This document shows positions 28,229 through 37,142 of a stretch of 64,000 nt of DNA, one piece after another. Made by a program: the position numbers and the translations under genes. Source of the DNA: Ectopseudomonas composti (GTDB taxonomy: Bacteria > Pseudomonadota > Gammaproteobacteria > Pseudomonadales > Pseudomonadaceae); NCBI RefSeq assembly GCF_900115475.1, contig NZ_FOWP01000007.1:1-64000 (forward strand), given 5' to 3'. Numbering within the stretch: position 1 is the stretch's first letter; each line of letters begins with the position of its first letter. Under the pieces are notes generated by a model. That model was given only the letters and a program-made list of their open reading frames with translations, was not told the DNA's origin and ran no database searches.

Positions 28229-28763
28229 GGATCGCGAACCAAGCACAGGAGTTCCAGGAAAAAGCCTGACGCATACCCATTGGCGACACAGGATCGTCGA
28301 CCACGCCAATATTCCAGCGTCAGGCTGATTTCTTGCTGTCCTCACGAGCTACACGGGCGATATGCTAGGTCATCAGACAAGCAGAGCCTTTACCATGATC
28401 ACTCCTTCTCACGAAGGCATCAGCCATCTGGTGGCCGATGCACTTGCCCCCCCTTCCCCCCACCACAGACCGGTCGCCACTCTATTTGCGAAGACGGATA
28501 AACACAGGTGCAGATAAAACGCTGAGCTGCCACCGACTGTCTCTGAGCGGTACCGGCCTCTCCTCTAAGTGACTGGAAACAGGGGAATGCACATCTCAAC
28601 TCACCCGCCCCAGGCGAGTGAAGTCCTCACCTTCCGTTACTTCTTCTTTCGATATTGGGCGTCCTTCCTTACCTGTGGCCTATTCGCTGGCCAGAAGAAT
28701 TCCCAACCCGTGCCAGCCCAGCGGTGGATTGCCCGCCCCGCGCCAAGAAGAGATAGAGCCAAG
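28229..28763. other. 535-bp region between the transporter and the two-component genes
   Basis: A two-stem hairpin (28263-28326) ends the transporter operon. The rest has no convincing gene; the kinase frame is open through 28569-28763 but this part has weak coding character and rare AGA codons. Promoters for the two-component pair must lie here; I could not fix one. Confidence 0.55.
28263..28326 (+). terminator. Two-stem hairpin after the transporter operon
   Basis: AGCCTGACGC (28263-28272) pairs perfectly with GCGTCAGGCT (28317-28326). An inner stem ATTGGCG (28279-28285) / CGCCAAT (28304-28310) nests inside. TGATTTCTT follows. It may be the operon terminator or an RNA structure. Confidence 0.6.
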
Positions 28764-29495
28764 GTGAATAGAACAACGACGCTCTCGCGCTACGACCTCC
28801 TTCCTCGCCAACAACAAACCCCTGATAACGAAGCTCTCTGTCCCAGCTGCCAATCGCAACAGACCAAGCTCTGCGCCATCGCCCGCAGCCAGGAACGCAA
28901 ACGCATCGCACGCGAACTGCACGACGAGCTAGGCCAGCAATTGACCGCACTGCAACAAGGCTTGGGCGTGCTGCGCATCCACCTGGGCCAGGATCGCTCC
29001 GACCTGCTGGGCCATATCGAACGCCTGAGCAACATTTCCCACAGTGCCATCGAAGTCATCCGTGAAATCAGCAACAGCGCGCCCATCAAGAAACTGCAGC
29101 ACAACCTGAGCAGCACCCTCGAAGGTCTGATCGATGAATTCCGCCTGCTTTCCGAGGTCGACTGTCGCTGCAACCTGCCCAAGCAGAACTTCGACCTGGA
29201 ACCGGGGCGCGCGGCCCACCTCTATCGCATCGTCCAGGAGTCGCTGACCAACATCCTGCGCCACGCCAATGCCAGCAGGGCCGAAGTGAACCTGGAACGG
29301 CGCGAGAATGACTACGTACTGGAGATATTCGATGACGGGCAGGGCTTCATCCTCAGCGACATCCTGCCCGACTCCACCGGACTGTCCGGCATGCGCGAGC
29401 GCGGCAAGCAATTGGGTGGCCCCGTGATCATCTTCAGCCACCCAGGCCAGGGCACCATCGTCCAGGCAATATTCCCAGTGAAAATCAATCGATGA
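28764..29495 (+). CDS. Membrane-free sensor histidine kinase, NarL partner type
   Basis: A HisKA_3-type kinase of 243 residues from the GTG start I prefer. The dimerisation/phosphoacceptor helix is KRIARELHDELGQQLTALQQ, with His53. The ATPase N box is RIVQESLTNILRHANAS and the G box is DDGQGF. There is no membrane helix and no PAS or GAF domain. Just before the phosphoacceptor helix are Cys26-x2-Cys29-x7-Cys37. AGAAGAG lies about 10 bases upstream of GTG 28764. The frame is open upstream and could start at 28569 or 28587 instead. It is followed by its response regulator after 10 bases. Confidence 0.82.
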   Translation: MNRTTTLSRYDLLPRQQQTPDNEALCPSCQSQQTKLCAIARSQERKRIARELHDELGQQLTALQQGLGVLRIHLGQDRSDLLGHIERLSNISHSAIEVIREISNSAPIKKLQHNLSSTLEGLIDEFRLLSEVDCRCNLPKQNFDLEPGRAAHLYRIVQESLTNILRHANASRAEVNLERRENDYVLEIFDDGQGFILSDILPDSTGLSGMRERGKQLGGPVIIFSHPGQGTIVQAIFPVKINR

Positions 29496-29505
29496 AGGAA
29501 AGCCT

Positions 29506-30144
29506 ATGATCAATCTGATGATCGTCGACGATCACACGATCATGCGAGAAGGCCTGAAACGCCTATTCGAACTGGACAAGGACATCCACATAGCCGACGA
29601 GGCGGCCAACGGCCCGCAGGCACTGGAGCGCCTGAGAGCGAAACATGTCGATCTCCTCCTGCTGGATATCAGCATGCCCGGTCTCAGTGGTGAGGCGCTG
29701 ATATCACGCGTCGTCCATCAGCATCCGCAACTGCCCATTCTGGTTCTCAGCATGCACAACGACCCCCATGTCGCCATGCGCGTGCTGCGCGCGGGGGCCA
29801 CCGGCTACATGACCAAAACCCAATCACCCGAGACCCTGATCGCCGCCGTGAAGAAGGTCAGCACCGGCGCGCGCTACATCGATCCGGAATTGCTCGAACA
29901 GATCGCCCTCAACAGCCTCAAGCAGAACCCTGTGTCCGGCCTCGACAGTCTGACCAACCGGGAGTTCCAGATCATGCGACTACTGGCAGATGGCCTCAGC
30001 GTGAATCAGATCGCTGAACAGCTGATGATCAGCAACAAGACCGTCAGCACGCATAAGATAAATCTGATGGAGAAGATGGGCTTTTCCAGTAACGCCGACC
30101 TGATCAAGTTCGCCAGCAGACTCAGTACATCCGAGTCATGCTGA
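29506..30144 (+). CDS. NarL/FixJ-family response regulator
   Basis: A 212-residue regulator with an N-terminal receiver and a C-terminal LuxR-type helix-turn-helix. The acidic pocket is DD at residues 8-9, and the phosphoacceptor is Asp54 (LLLDISMPG). The effector starts at LTNREFQIMRLLADGLSVNQ near residue 150, with recognition helix NKTVSTHKINLMEKM. It is paired with the upstream histidine kinase. Its targets may include the flanking transporter or chemotaxis genes, which is only position-based inference. Confidence 0.93.
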   Translation: MINLMIVDDHTIMREGLKRLFELDKDIHIADEAANGPQALERLRAKHVDLLLLDISMPGLSGEALISRVVHQHPQLPILVLSMHNDPHVAMRVLRAGATGYMTKTQSPETLIAAVKKVSTGARYIDPELLEQIALNSLKQNPVSGLDSLTNREFQIMRLLADGLSVNQIAEQLMISNKTVSTHKINLMEKMGFSSNADLIKFASRLSTSESC

Positions 30145-30332
30145 GGATTTCCCTAGCTCGAATCGGGAGAAATCCACGCGCAAATCCAGCGCATTCCGAT
30201 GCCCCCACCCAAGTGCCTAATGCATCCTCCAGAAGTCGATGGAACGATGACAGGCACCCTGCAGGAAATTCCCCCTTCTAGCCTGGCAACTGTTCCGCGA
30301 TCACCTGACCCCAGCAGTCGCGGAGCCAAGAA

Positions 30333-31478
30333 GTGCGCGAGCAGAACCTCCCCCTGGTCATCCCATCGCTAACGCTGCTGGCCGGCTCCTTAGCCGTCGT
30401 TCTGGTAGGCATTGGCTGGCTGAATACCCTTGCCGCGCTGATCGGTCTGCTGCTGGTTGGCAGCGCGCTGCTGCTCCAGCAGAAGCGGCTCAAGCCATCA
30501 CCGCCGTCCGTCGAAGTCCAGAACTCTGGCGAACAGCCTCTACCACGAGACGTGGAAGAGCTCTGCGAACAGACACTGCCGCTCTGGTCGCAACAGATTC
30601 ACTCCGCCCGCAACCACACCGAAGAAGCCATCAGCGCATTGAGCGAGCGCTTCGCCAACCTTTCCGTGCGTATTCAGCAGAGTCTGGGCAACGGCCCCGA
30701 GCGCGAGGCCGGCAACCGCCTGGTCGCGCTGCTGTCCACCAGCCAGCACGAGCTGGACATGATCATCATGGCATTGCGCGAAGCACTGGCCAGCAAGGAG
30801 TCCCTGCTCAAGGAAGTGACGGAACTATCGAACTTCACCGATCAGCTGCAGGACATGGCGCAGGACGTCGCCGATATCGCCAAGCAGACCAATCTGCTGG
30901 CGCTCAACGCCGCTATCGAGGCCGCCCGTGCAGGCGAAAGCGGTCGAGGCTTCGCCGTGGTCGCCGACGAGGTGCGCAAGCTGTCCACCATGTCCGGCAG
31001 CACCGGCCAGCGCATCGGCGAGACCGTGACCATCGTCAACAGCGCCATCCACAAGACCCTGGATATCTCCCGCGAATACGCCAAGACCGACGCCATTACC
31101 CTGAACAACGCCAGCGACGTCATCAAGGGCGTGATTACCCGCTTCCACCACAGCGCCAGCGGCATCGTCAGCCACAACGAAGCGATGCGCAGCCAGAGCG
31201 AAATCGTCGCCCAGGACATCGCCGAAGTGCTGGTAGCGCTGCAGTTCCAGGACCGCATCAGCCAGATGCTCGGGCATGTGAGCGGCGACATCGACAAGTT
31301 GTTCGACCACATCCACACCAGCAATGAACAACGCCGCCTCGGCCATGAGCCGGCACCTCTGGACGTAGCTCGCTGGCTGCATGAACTGGCCCAGACCTAC
31401 ACCATGCCCGAGCAGCATGACATCCACCGGGGTGCAGCACCCGGTAAGCGCAACGATTCCGAAATCACTTTCTTCTGA
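30333..31478 (+). CDS. MCP-like signalling protein with two N-terminal membrane helices
   Basis: A 381-residue protein. Two hydrophobic helices (about residues 9-28 and 32-48) are joined by a very short loop, so there is no periplasmic sensor. A helical region follows, then a chemoreceptor signalling tip, [20 protein letters not shown] near residues 187-206, and the region [14 protein letters not shown]. The C-terminal part ([20 protein letters not shown]) is a family block seen in short MCP-like proteins encoded next to cheY genes. The start is GTG with GGAG 7 bases upstream. It heads the chemotaxis cluster and may report an intracellular signal to CheA. Confidence 0.85.
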   Translation: MREQNLPLVIPSLTLLAGSLAVVLVGIGWLNTLAALIGLLLVGSALLLQQKRLKPSPPSVEVQNSGEQPLPRDVEELCEQTLPLWSQQIHSARNHTEEAISALSERFANLSVRIQQSLGNGPEREAGNRLVALLSTSQHELDMIIMALREALASKESLLKEVTELSNFTDQLQDMAQDVADIAKQTNLLALNAAIEAARAGESGRGFAVVADEVRKLSTMSGSTGQRIGETVTIVNSAIHKTLDISREYAKTDAITLNNASDVIKGVITRFHHSASGIVSHNEAMRSQSEIVAQDIAEVLVALQFQDRISQMLGHVSGDIDKLFDHIHTSNEQRRLGHEPAPLDVARWLHELAQTYTMPEQHDIHRGAAPGKRNDSEITFF

Positions 31479-31486
31479 GGTTCCCC

Positions 31487-31855
31487 ATGGGCAAGACCGT
31501 ACTCATCGTCGACGATTCCGCCTCCATCCGGCAGGTCGTCAGCATCACGCTCAAAGGCGCTGGCTACGACGTGATCGAAGGCTGCGACGGCAGGGACGCG
31601 CTGGGTAAGCTGGACGGGCGCAAGGTGCACCTGATCATCAGCGACGTGAACATGCCCAACATGGACGGCATCACCTTCGTCAAAAACGTCAAGCAACTGC
31701 CCGCCTACAAGTTCACTCCGGTGATCATGCTCACCACCGAAGCCGGCGAAGCGAAGAAGGAAGAAGGTCGCGCAGCCGGTGCCAAGGCCTGGGTGGTCAA
31801 GCCTTTCCAGCCAGCGCAGATGCTCACTGCCGTTTCCAAGCTGATCCTGCCTTGA
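31487..31855 (+). CDS. cheY: Chemotaxis response regulator CheY
   Basis: A 122-residue single receiver domain. The acidic pair is Asp9-Asp10, the phosphoacceptor is Asp53 (IISDVNMPNMDG), the conserved Thr lies in MLTTE, and the Lys in VKPF near residue 105. It lacks any output domain, so it acts by binding, either at a flagellar motor or as a phosphate sink. It starts 8 bases after the MCP-like gene. Confidence 0.93.
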   Translation: MGKTVLIVDDSASIRQVVSITLKGAGYDVIEGCDGRDALGKLDGRKVHLIISDVNMPNMDGITFVKNVKQLPAYKFTPVIMLTTEAGEAKKEEGRAAGAKAWVVKPFQPAQMLTAVSKLILP

Positions 31856-31865
31856 GGCCAACGCC

Positions 31866-32186
31866 ATGACAGAAGCGTCGGGCGAGAACCTGTATCGCAT
31901 CCTCCCGTTGGAAGGCGGGCTGACCATCTACAGCGTCAGCGAACACATGGGATTGCTGCTGCGTGCCCTGGCGCCTGGCGCAGAGGTCGAACTGGATCTC
32001 TCGGCCCTCGACGAACTCGACTGTGCAGGTCTCCAACTGCTGGTGCTGACCAAGCAGGAAGCCAACCGCCAGGGCTGCCAGCTACGCCTTAGCCACCACA
32101 GCCCGGCAGTCATCGAGGCGTTCGAACTCAGCGGGCTCGCCTCCTTCTTCGGCGACCCCATTCTGATCAAACCCAGCGACGAGTGA
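31866..32186 (+). CDS. STAS-domain protein
   Basis: A 106-residue STAS domain of the anti-sigma-factor-antagonist fold. The core motif LDLSALDELDCAGLQLLVL near residues 42-60 matches the DSSG region of SpoIIAA, but the phosphorylatable serine is replaced: the loop reads D-C-A-G. This is like the STAS proteins encoded in some chemotaxis clusters and in Mla lipid transport. It lies between cheY and cheA, so a scaffolding or regulatory role in the chemosensory system is likely, without known mechanism. Confidence 0.82.
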   Translation: MTEASGENLYRILPLEGGLTIYSVSEHMGLLLRALAPGAEVELDLSALDELDCAGLQLLVLTKQEANRQGCQLRLSHHSPAVIEAFELSGLASFFGDPILIKPSDE

Positions 32187-32192
32187 CGCAGT

Positions 32193-34364
32193 ATGGATAT
32201 GGACGAAATACTCAAGATCTTCATCGCTGAAAGCCGAGAACTGCTCGAACTGATGGAAGAAGCACTGCTCCTGCTGGAGAGTGCACCCGAAGACGCCGAC
32301 ACCATCAATGCGATCTTTCGTGCCGCCCACACGATCAAGGGCTCTGCCGGACTGTTCGGTCTCGATCTCATCGTCGACTTCACCCATATCGCCGAAAGCG
32401 TCCTCGACCGCATCCGCAACGGTGAACTGCACTTCGATGAAACCCTTACCGCGCTGTTCCTGCAGGTTGGTGATCACCTCGGCAAACTCATCACCCACTT
32501 AGACGAAGGCCATGATCTCGAACAACTGGACGCCGAGAGCCTGGAGCAGAACACTCTGCTCGGGGAGCGCCTGAGCGCCTACATGGCGCCCCCCCAAAAT
32601 CCCGGCGGACTGCCTACCCATCATGAGCGTATCGAGCGCAGCACCCAGGACGGTCTCAGCGCCGACCACTGGCACCTGTCGCTGCGCTTCGGCCCCGATA
32701 CCCTGCGCAATGGCATGGATCCGCTGTCCTTGCTGCGCTACCTCAATACCTTTGGCCGCATCGTCAATATCGTTCCGTTGCTCGACCGTGTGCCGCCAGC
32801 GGCTGAGATGGATCCCGAAACCTGCTACCTCAGCTTCGAGGTCGCCTTCGCCAGTGACGCCGATAAAGCCACCATCGAAGGCGCCTTCGAGTTCGTCCGT
32901 GAAGACAGCCTGATCCGCATCCTGCCTCCGCACAGCAAGTCCAACGAATACCTCGAGCTGATTCGTGCCCTTCCCGAAGAAGATATGCGCCTGGGCGAAA
33001 TCCTCATGCGTTGCGGCACCCTCACGGCCGCAGAACTTCAGGATGTACTGCACGCCCAGGTTCAAGGACAGCAAGAAGCCGAAACCCGACCCATCGGCCA
33101 AGTGTTGATGGAAGAAAGCCTGGTGCAACCACCGGTGATCGCAGCGGCACTGCAGAAGCAGCAGCAGGTCAAGGAAAGTCGCAACAACGAGAACAACCTG
33201 ATCCGCGTTGACGCCGGCAAGCTCGATCAACTGATCAACCTGGTCGGCGAACTGATCATCGCTGGCGCCGGTGCACGCATGACTGCCCAGCAATGTGGTC
33301 ATGCCGAAATGCTGGAGTCCACCGAACAACTCTCGCGACTCGTGGAAGAAGTGCGCGATTCGGCATTGACCCTGCGCATGGTGCAAATCGGCGCCACCTT
33401 CAACCGCTTCCAGCGCGTGGTACGCGACGTTTCACGCGAGATCGGCAAGGACATCACGCTGTCCATCAGCGGTGGCGAAACCGAGCTGGACAAAACCGTA
33501 GTCGAGCGCATCACCGACCCACTTACTCACCTGGTACGCAACGCCATGGATCATGGCATCGAACCCTTGGCAGTCCGCCAGGCACGAGGCAAACCAGCAC
33601 AAGGCAACGTGCGCCTGAACGCTTACCACGACGCGGGCAGCATCGTCCTGGAAGTCGCCGACGATGGCGGCGGCCTCGATCCGCAGCGCATCCTGGCCAA
33701 GGCTCGCGAGCGCGGGCTGATCGGCGAGGGGCAGACGCTGACCGAGAAGGAAACCTTCAACCTAATTTTCGAGCCGGGCTTCTCCACGGCCGAGCAAGTG
33801 AGCAACCTCTCTGGCCGTGGTGTCGGCATGGATGTGGTCAAGCGCAACATCACCGCCCTGCGCGGCAACATCGAACTGCACAGCACACTCGGCGAGGGCA
33901 CCTGCGTCCGTATCCGCCTGCCGCTGACCCTGGCCATCATCGATGGTTTCCTGGTCGGCGTCGGCCCGTCCGGCTACGTGATCCCGTTGGATCTGGTCGA
34001 GGAATGCATCGAGCTCGACGCCAACACCCACCATGACCGCGGGCATATCTCGCTACGCGGCGAAGTGCTGCCGTTCATCCGCCTGCGCGAGTTGTTCGAT
34101 GAAGCCAACCAGCCGCCCCGACGCGAGAACGTCGTCGTGGTCAGCTACGCAGGGCAACGCGCTGGCCTGGTCGTCGACCACCTGATGGGCGAGTTCCAGA
34201 CCGTGATCAAACCGCTGGGCAAGCTGTTCGGCACCTGTCGCGGTGTCGGCGGTTTCACCATCCTGGGCAGCGGCGCCGTGGCGCTGATTCTCGACATCCC
34301 CAGCCTGCTCACCGACCTGTCCAGTGCCACGACCCACTCGGCCCCTCTCACCGTCGAAGCCTGA
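32193..34364 (+). CDS. cheA: Chemotaxis histidine kinase CheA with MshEN-like insert
   Basis: A 723-residue kinase. P1: phosphoacceptor His46 in AAHTIKGSAGLFG. A P2-like domain covers about 155-255. Two 24-residue MshEN-like segments follow at 266-289 and 300-323. P3 dimerisation starts near 338 (VDAGKLDQLINLVGELI). P4 has the N box HLVRNAMDHGIEP near 446, the G1 box DDGGGLDP and the G2 box GRGVGMDVV. P5, the CheW-like domain, covers about 590-715. It autophosphorylates under receptor control and donates to CheY and CheB. The MshEN-like insert is unusual for CheA. It starts 6 bases after the STAS gene. Confidence 0.95.
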   Translation: MDMDEILKIFIAESRELLELMEEALLLLESAPEDADTINAIFRAAHTIKGSAGLFGLDLIVDFTHIAESVLDRIRNGELHFDETLTALFLQVGDHLGKLITHLDEGHDLEQLDAESLEQNTLLGERLSAYMAPPQNPGGLPTHHERIERSTQDGLSADHWHLSLRFGPDTLRNGMDPLSLLRYLNTFGRIVNIVPLLDRVPPAAEMDPETCYLSFEVAFASDADKATIEGAFEFVREDSLIRILPPHSKSNEYLELIRALPEEDMRLGEILMRCGTLTAAELQDVLHAQVQGQQEAETRPIGQVLMEESLVQPPVIAAALQKQQQVKESRNNENNLIRVDAGKLDQLINLVGELIIAGAGARMTAQQCGHAEMLESTEQLSRLVEEVRDSALTLRMVQIGATFNRFQRVVRDVSREIGKDITLSISGGETELDKTVVERITDPLTHLVRNAMDHGIEPLAVRQARGKPAQGNVRLNAYHDAGSIVLEVADDGGGLDPQRILAKARERGLIGEGQTLTEKETFNLIFEPGFSTAEQVSNLSGRGVGMDVVKRNITALRGNIELHSTLGEGTCVRIRLPLTLAIIDGFLVGVGPSGYVIPLDLVEECIELDANTHHDRGHISLRGEVLPFIRLRELFDEANQPPRRENVVVVSYAGQRAGLVVDHLMGEFQTVIKPLGKLFGTCRGVGGFTILGSGAVALILDIPSLLTDLSSATTHSAPLTVEA
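32988..33161 (+). other. Tandem MshEN-like 24-residue motifs inside cheA
   Basis: CheA residues 266-289 have R266, L267, G268, L271, G275, L277, L282, V285, L286 and Q289, which fit the 24-residue c-di-GMP-binding pattern of MshEN domains as I remember it (RLG at 1-3, G at 10, L-x2-Q at the end). Residues 300-323 repeat the spacing with G302, L305, L310, V311, I316, L320 and Q323 but have P-I-G in place of R-L-G, with R299 just before. The linker is 10 residues. Confidence 0.6.
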
Positions 34365-34386
34365 ATTCAGCCAATGAGCGCACATC

Positions 34387-34950
34387 ATGAGTCTTCCCGA
34401 TAATCCGGCGAGCATGCCGCAGCACCCCATGGCGGTCATCCCCACTGCTGGCGCGGCATTCACTGAGCCGGATGCCTCGCGCCAGTACCTGACCTTCGAG
34501 CTCAACGCCCGACGCTATGCCCTCGACGGCTTGTGCGTGCGCGAGATCATCGAATACCCGCAGCTCACCCGCGTGCCCATGGCAGCGTCGTGCATCCACG
34601 GCGTGATCAATCTGCGCGGCGCCGTCGTGCCGGTGATCGACCTGAGTCTGCGCTTCGACCAGGGCCCAAGCCGCATCGACAAGCGCAGTTGCATCATCAT
34701 CGTCGAGGTAGTGGACGAAGAAGACGCCCAGGTACTGGGCATCATCGTCGACGCCGTCAGCGAGGTGCTGGAAGTCGCGGCGACGCAGATACGCCCAGCA
34801 CCCGCTTTCGGCAACCCCATTCGCAGCGACTTCATTCACGGCATGGTGCGCCTGGATGATGACTTCATCGTTCTGCTGACCATCGAAAACACTCTGGCAG
34901 TTGCCGAAATCGCGGCTTCCGGCAACACCCCACGCACGACACGCGCCTGA
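34387..34950 (+). CDS. cheW: Chemotaxis adaptor CheW (first copy)
   Basis: A 187-residue single CheW domain with about 35 extra residues at the N-terminus. The family blocks are [37 protein letters not shown] and [12 protein letters not shown]. It links receptors to CheA in the array. It lies between cheA and mcp, and a second, shorter CheW gene follows the receptor. No good ribosome-binding site was seen at this ATG, so an internal start cannot be excluded. Confidence 0.92.
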   Translation: MSLPDNPASMPQHPMAVIPTAGAAFTEPDASRQYLTFELNARRYALDGLCVREIIEYPQLTRVPMAASCIHGVINLRGAVVPVIDLSLRFDQGPSRIDKRSCIIIVEVVDEEDAQVLGIIVDAVSEVLEVAATQIRPAPAFGNPIRSDFIHGMVRLDDDFIVLLTIENTLAVAEIAASGNTPRTTRA

Positions 34951-34982
34951 GCACACGACCAGGTCATACGGAGAAAGTAACC

Positions 34983-36626
34983 ATGTTCAAGAATATGAAA
35001 GTGGCGACCAAGCTGGGGCTGGGCTTCGGTATGGTCGTGGCGTTGTTGATCCTGGCCACGGCAATCGGGATCGTACGTATGAGTGCGATCAATAGTTCCA
35101 ACGACGTCATCGTCGACGACCGCTATCCGAAAATCGTCGACGCGAACGTCATCAAGGAAGAAACGCTCAACCAGGCGCGTTTAATTCGTGACTTGATCAT
35201 CCTCGACGATCAAGCGTCCGACCAGAAGAACCTGGCCCTGATCAGCGAGAGCCGAGACCGGCGCGCAAAAGCAGTCGAGAACCTACAAAACACGGTGACG
35301 GCCCCGAAAGGGCGTGAACTGCTGGCACGGATCAACAGCGCGCGCGAGCTGGTAGGCCAACGCTACGACGAAATATACAAGCTCATGGATGACCAAGAGC
35401 GAGCGCTGGCTTATCTCTACAGCGAAATCATCCCGGCCAACAACGAACTGCTGAAAGCCTCGACGGCACTGGCCGAGTTCCAGGCTGAGCTAATGGAACA
35501 GTCCCAGAACGAATCAACGGTGTTGTTCGAAGAATCCCGTATGCAGCTGATGATCATCGGCGGCGTTGCCGCACTGATCTCCGTCGTGCTTGCCTGGCTG
35601 ATCACCCACAGCCTGTTGCGCCAACTGGGCGGCGAGCCGAGCTATGCCGCCGAAATGGTCTCGCGCATCGCCGAAGGTGACCTGCGAGTGCAAGTCAACA
35701 CCCGCCCAGGCGATACCACCAGCATGCTGGCCGCCATCCACAGCATGTCGCAGCGACTGACACAGATCATCTCCGAAGTGCGCAGCAACGCCGACGCCCT
35801 GACCAGCGCCTCCGAGGAAATCTCCGCCACCGCACAGAGCATGAGCCAGGCGGCCTCCGAACAAGCTGCGTCAGTGGAGGAAACCAGCGCCTCGATGGAG
35901 CAGATGTCCGCGTCCATCGCGCAAAACACCGAGAACGCCCGCATCACCGATGGCATGGCAAGCAAGGCCAGCAACGAAGCCAGCGAAGGTGGCCAGGCGG
36001 TCAAGGAAACCGTACGCGCGATGAAGACCATCGCCGACAAGATCGGCATCGTCGATGACATCGCCTACCAGACCAACCTGCTGGCGCTCAACGCCGCCAT
36101 CGAGGCCGCGCGTGCCGGCGAGCACGGCAAGGGCTTCGCCGTGGTCGCCGCCGAGGTGCGCAAGCTGGCCGAACGTAGCCAGGTCGCCGCGCAGGAGATC
36201 GGCGAGGTGGCCAAGTCCAGCGTGCAACTGGCTGAACGCGCCGGCACCCTGCTCGACGAGATCGTCCCCTCTATCGCCAAGACCTCTGACCTGGTGCAGG
36301 AAATCGCAGCGGGGTCCGAAGAGCAAAGCTCGGGTGTCGGCCAGATCAGCACGGCCATGAACCAGCTCAACGAAATCACCCAGCAGAACGCCTCCTCGTC
36401 GGAAGAGCTGGCGGCCACGGCAGAAGAGATGAGCGGCCAGGCCGAGCAACTGCAGCAACTGATGGAGTTCTTCAAGCTCAATAGCAGCCAGGGCGCTCGC
36501 AATCCGCAACGCCATGTCCAGCCGTCACGCCCGAGCCACTCGACACGGGCCGCACAGACCGGTGACGACGCGCCCACGTTGATGGCCGGCGGTCTGCCCG
36601 CAGGCTACGTGCGCTTTCAGGAGTAG
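34983..36626 (+). CDS. Methyl-accepting chemotaxis protein with C-terminal CheR tether
   Basis: A 547-residue transmembrane receptor. TM1 is about residues 12-33. A periplasmic four-helix-bundle-type sensor covers about 34-186, TM2 about 187-208, then HAMP. The signalling tip is [20 protein letters not shown] near residues 362-381, followed by [20 protein letters not shown]. After the coiled coil (ending near 495) comes a ~45-residue linker rich in Arg, Ser, Pro and Gln, then Gly541-Tyr-Val-Arg-Phe545 and Gln-Glu. This fits the x-[HFYW]-x2-[HFYW] pattern of CheR/CheB-binding pentapeptides. Sensor-ligand identity is unknown. Confidence 0.93.
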   Translation: MFKNMKVATKLGLGFGMVVALLILATAIGIVRMSAINSSNDVIVDDRYPKIVDANVIKEETLNQARLIRDLIILDDQASDQKNLALISESRDRRAKAVENLQNTVTAPKGRELLARINSARELVGQRYDEIYKLMDDQERALAYLYSEIIPANNELLKASTALAEFQAELMEQSQNESTVLFEESRMQLMIIGGVAALISVVLAWLITHSLLRQLGGEPSYAAEMVSRIAEGDLRVQVNTRPGDTTSMLAAIHSMSQRLTQIISEVRSNADALTSASEEISATAQSMSQAASEQAASVEETSASMEQMSASIAQNTENARITDGMASKASNEASEGGQAVKETVRAMKTIADKIGIVDDIAYQTNLLALNAAIEAARAGEHGKGFAVVAAEVRKLAERSQVAAQEIGEVAKSSVQLAERAGTLLDEIVPSIAKTSDLVQEIAAGSEEQSSGVGQISTAMNQLNEITQQNASSSEELAATAEEMSGQAEQLQQLMEFFKLNSSQGARNPQRHVQPSRPSHSTRAAQTGDDAPTLMAGGLPAGYVRFQE

Positions 36627-36629
36627 TCG

Positions 36630-37142
36630 ATGACTGCCGCCACTCACAGTGTCGCCGGCCAGTACCTGACCTTTGCCCTGGTGCAGGAGTTGTTCGCCGT
36701 CGATATCCATGCCGTGCGTGAGATCATCGAGTACGGCCATCTGACCAGCGTGCCGATGATGCCGCCGAGCATCCTCGGCGTGATCAACCTGCGCGGGGCC
36801 GTGGTGCCCGTCATCGACCTGGGGCTGCGCTTCGGCGGCAGCGCCACCTCGATCGGCCCGCGCACCTGTATCGTCATTCTGGAGATCGCGGCAGGCGATG
36901 GCCTGCGGGTGATCGGCATGGTGGTCGATGCGGTCAGCGAAGTACTGGAACTCAGTGCAGAGCAGATCGAGCCGGCCCCCAGCTTCGGCAATCGTATTCG
37001 CGCCGACTTCATTCGCGGCATGGGCAAGCTGGATGAGCGCCTGGTGGTGCTGCTCGATGTCGGGCGGGTGCTGTCCGACGATGAAATAGCCTTGCTGGAG
37101 CATGCTGGTGCACAAGGCACGACGGCGCAGGACAAACCATGA
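36630..37142 (+). CDS. cheW: Chemotaxis adaptor CheW (second copy)
   Basis: A 170-residue CheW domain. Blocks [37 protein letters not shown] and [12 protein letters not shown] match the first copy closely, so the two are likely ancient duplicates. It starts 3 bases after the mcp stop and overlaps cheR by 4 bases (ATGA). Two CheW proteins flanking one receptor suggests that the array uses a mixed adaptor lattice. Confidence 0.93.
   Translation: MTAATHSVAGQYLTFALVQELFAVDIHAVREIIEYGHLTSVPMMPPSILGVINLRGAVVPVIDLGLRFGGSATSIGPRTCIVILEIAAGDGLRVIGMVVDAVSEVLELSAEQIEPAPSFGNRIRADFIRGMGKLDERLVVLLDVGRVLSDDEIALLEHAGAQGTTAQDKP

Noticed and set aside
30239..30270. Possible sigma-54 promoter before the chemotaxis cluster (GGCAC near 30253)
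   Set aside because: The second half of the GG-N10-GC core does not fit: the bases at the required distance are GG.
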